From Anaerolentibacter hominis (lineage in GTDB: Bacteria; Bacillota; Clostridia; Lachnospirales; Lachnospiraceae), in contig NZ_JAWDIX010000001.1 in NCBI RefSeq assembly GCF_032380675.1, positions 1,240,001 through 1,304,000 of the forward strand: a DNA stretch of 64,000 nt, given 5' to 3'. This document shows, one piece after another, positions 63,117 through 64,000 of the stretch; position 1 is the first letter of the stretch; the number at the start of each line of letters is the position of its first letter. A model generated the notes under the pieces. That model was not told the DNA's origin. It did no database searches and worked only from the letters and a program-made list of their open reading frames with translations. The position numbers and the translations under genes are program-made.

Positions 63117-63929
63117 ATGGAGAAAAGAATTAGTTTTATCGGCGGCGGCAATATGGGCGGAGCCATCCTTGGCGGTATGTTAAAGGCCGGCCTTGTGGAC
63201 CGTAATCTTGTGACGGTGGCAGATATCTCAGCTCCCGGCAGAGAAAAGATAGAGAAAACCTATGGAGTGCACGTGACCGGGAGCAACACCGAGGCAGCGG
63301 AAAATGCGGATATTCTCTTCCTGGCCGTGAAGCCGTTTATTTTACCTGGTGTGCTGGAAGAAATTCAGGGAAAGGTACCGCAGCACACGATCATCGTTTC
63401 TATCGTGGCCGGGCAGTCACTCGATTCACTTCAGGCTGCGTTCGGAGAACATATGGGGATTGTGAGGGTTATGCCCAATACCCCCGCACTGGTGGGCGAA
63501 GGAATGGCGGCTGTCTGCCTCAATGCGGAGATGGAGAAAGAAGAGCATAAGGAGCAGGTGGATGAAATCCTTCAGATATTCACCAGTTTTGGGCAGTGTG
63601 AGCTGGTGCCGGAACGGCTGATGGATGCGGTCACTGGTGTAAGCGGCTCATCGCCCGCCTATGTTTTCATGTTTATAGAGGCGATGGCCGATGCGGCTGT
63701 CATGCAGGGGATGCCCAGGGCCCAGGCGTATAAATTTGCGGCTCAGGCTGTTTTGGGATCGGCTAAAATGGTGCTGGAGACCGGAATGCATCCGGGAGCG
63801 CTCAAAGATATGGTGACGTCCCCGTCCGGCACGACCATCGAGGGTGTAGCAGCTCTGGAACGTGGCGGTATGAGGGCTGCCGTGATAGAAGCGGTTAATG
63901 TGGCTGCGGAAAAATCCAGAAATTTATAA
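63117..63929 (+). CDS. proC: Pyrroline-5-carboxylate reductase
   Basis: Last step of proline synthesis. 270 residues with the NADPH motif FIGGGNMGGAILGGML (~6), LAVKPFILPGVL, VRVMPNTPALVGEGM (~115) and the C-terminal GVSGSSPAYVFMFIEAMADAA and TSPSGTTIEGVAALERGGMRAAVIEAV. Start after GAGAGGAAG, 21 bp past metF, so probably cotranscribed with it. Confidence 0.95.
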   Translation: MEKRISFIGGGNMGGAILGGMLKAGLVDRNLVTVADISAPGREKIEKTYGVHVTGSNTEAAENADILFLAVKPFILPGVLEEIQGKVPQHTIIVSIVAGQSLDSLQAAFGEHMGIVRVMPNTPALVGEGMAAVCLNAEMEKEEHKEQVDEILQIFTSFGQCELVPERLMDAVTGVSGSSPAYVFMFIEAMADAAVMQGMPRAQAYKFAAQAVLGSAKMVLETGMHPGALKDMVTSPSGTTIEGVAALERGGMRAAVIEAVNVAAEKSRNL

Positions 63930-63938
63930 AATGCCGGC

Positions 63939-63983
63939 AGAGAAGGAAATTGCACATATTGTGGGGTTTCCTTCTCTTCTAAT
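63939..63983 (+). terminator. Terminator after proC
   Basis: AGAGAAGGAAA pairs with TTTCCTTCTCT, followed by a short T-rich tail. Confidence 0.82.
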
Positions 63984-64000
63984 TTAAATATAGCAGTAAT

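Noticed and set aside
1..64000. CRISPR arrays, rRNA genes, IS transposases
   Set aside because: No regularly spaced short repeats, rRNA segments or transposase motifs were seen.

Overview
The window looks like chromosomal DNA of a spore-forming anaerobe of the Clostridia, most likely Lachnospiraceae. The grounds are a moderate GC content with strong purine-rich ribosome binding sites, the smc-ftsY pair, a CotF-like spore coat protein, a GerMN lipoprotein, T-box control of tyrS, an NPQTG-type wall-sorting signal and consensus sigma-A promoters. Species was not determined.

Layout. 1-4.6 kb: end of smc, ftsY, threonine ammonia-lyase. 4.8-12.3 kb: an XRE regulator divergent from a large secreted Big2-domain protein, a zinc-dependent phospholipase C-like gene on the other strand, then a second Big2 paralogue. 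12.3-18.3 kb: arginine synthesis, with argG divergent from argC-argJ-argB-argD across a shared regulatory region holding ArgR-like boxes. 18.3-20.5 kb: a BlaI/BlaR1-type repressor and membrane peptidase pair. 20.6-27.3 kb: a small DMT transporter, then an operon of comEA-like gene, response regulator, histidine kinase, GerMN lipoprotein and comEC. 27.5-36.8 kb: uridine phosphorylase family gene, membrane glycosyltransferase, GNAT, tRNA-Ser(CGA), holA, an MBL-fold hydrolase, a PAS protein, a frameshifted flavin disulfide oxidoreductase and a CcdA-thioredoxin fusion.

36.8-45.4 kb is the most interesting part. It holds two separate tyrosine-recombinase loci, and each is associated with a pair of inverted recombination-site-like sequences (two 7-bp arms around a 7-8-bp spacer). 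In the first, the recombinase gene lies inside a 1.46-kb segment that also carries an outward sigma-A promoter. The promoter now points away from the neighbouring diguanylate cyclase, and inversion would aim it at that gene. In the second, a 0.24-kb segment between the recombinase and an NPQTG-anchored surface protein carries a promoter that points away from the surface gene plus two rho-independent terminators, so the orientation seen here reads as OFF. Together they suggest phase-variable control of c-di-GMP synthesis and of an adhesin-like surface protein.

45.4-64 kb: a hypothetical gene, dapA, a T-box leader followed by two exact 103-bp repeats and tyrS, a GH25-LysM lysozyme, a BirA-regulated bioY-bioB-bioD operon, spore-coat-related small genes, a TetR-ABC transporter operon, a GGDEF-EAL protein, HAD phosphatase, D-2-hydroxyacid dehydrogenase, a DUF4846 lipoprotein, metF with a pseudoknot-capable leader, and proC. 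A structured repeat of about 180 bp occurs six times in intergenic positions across the window, in both orientations.
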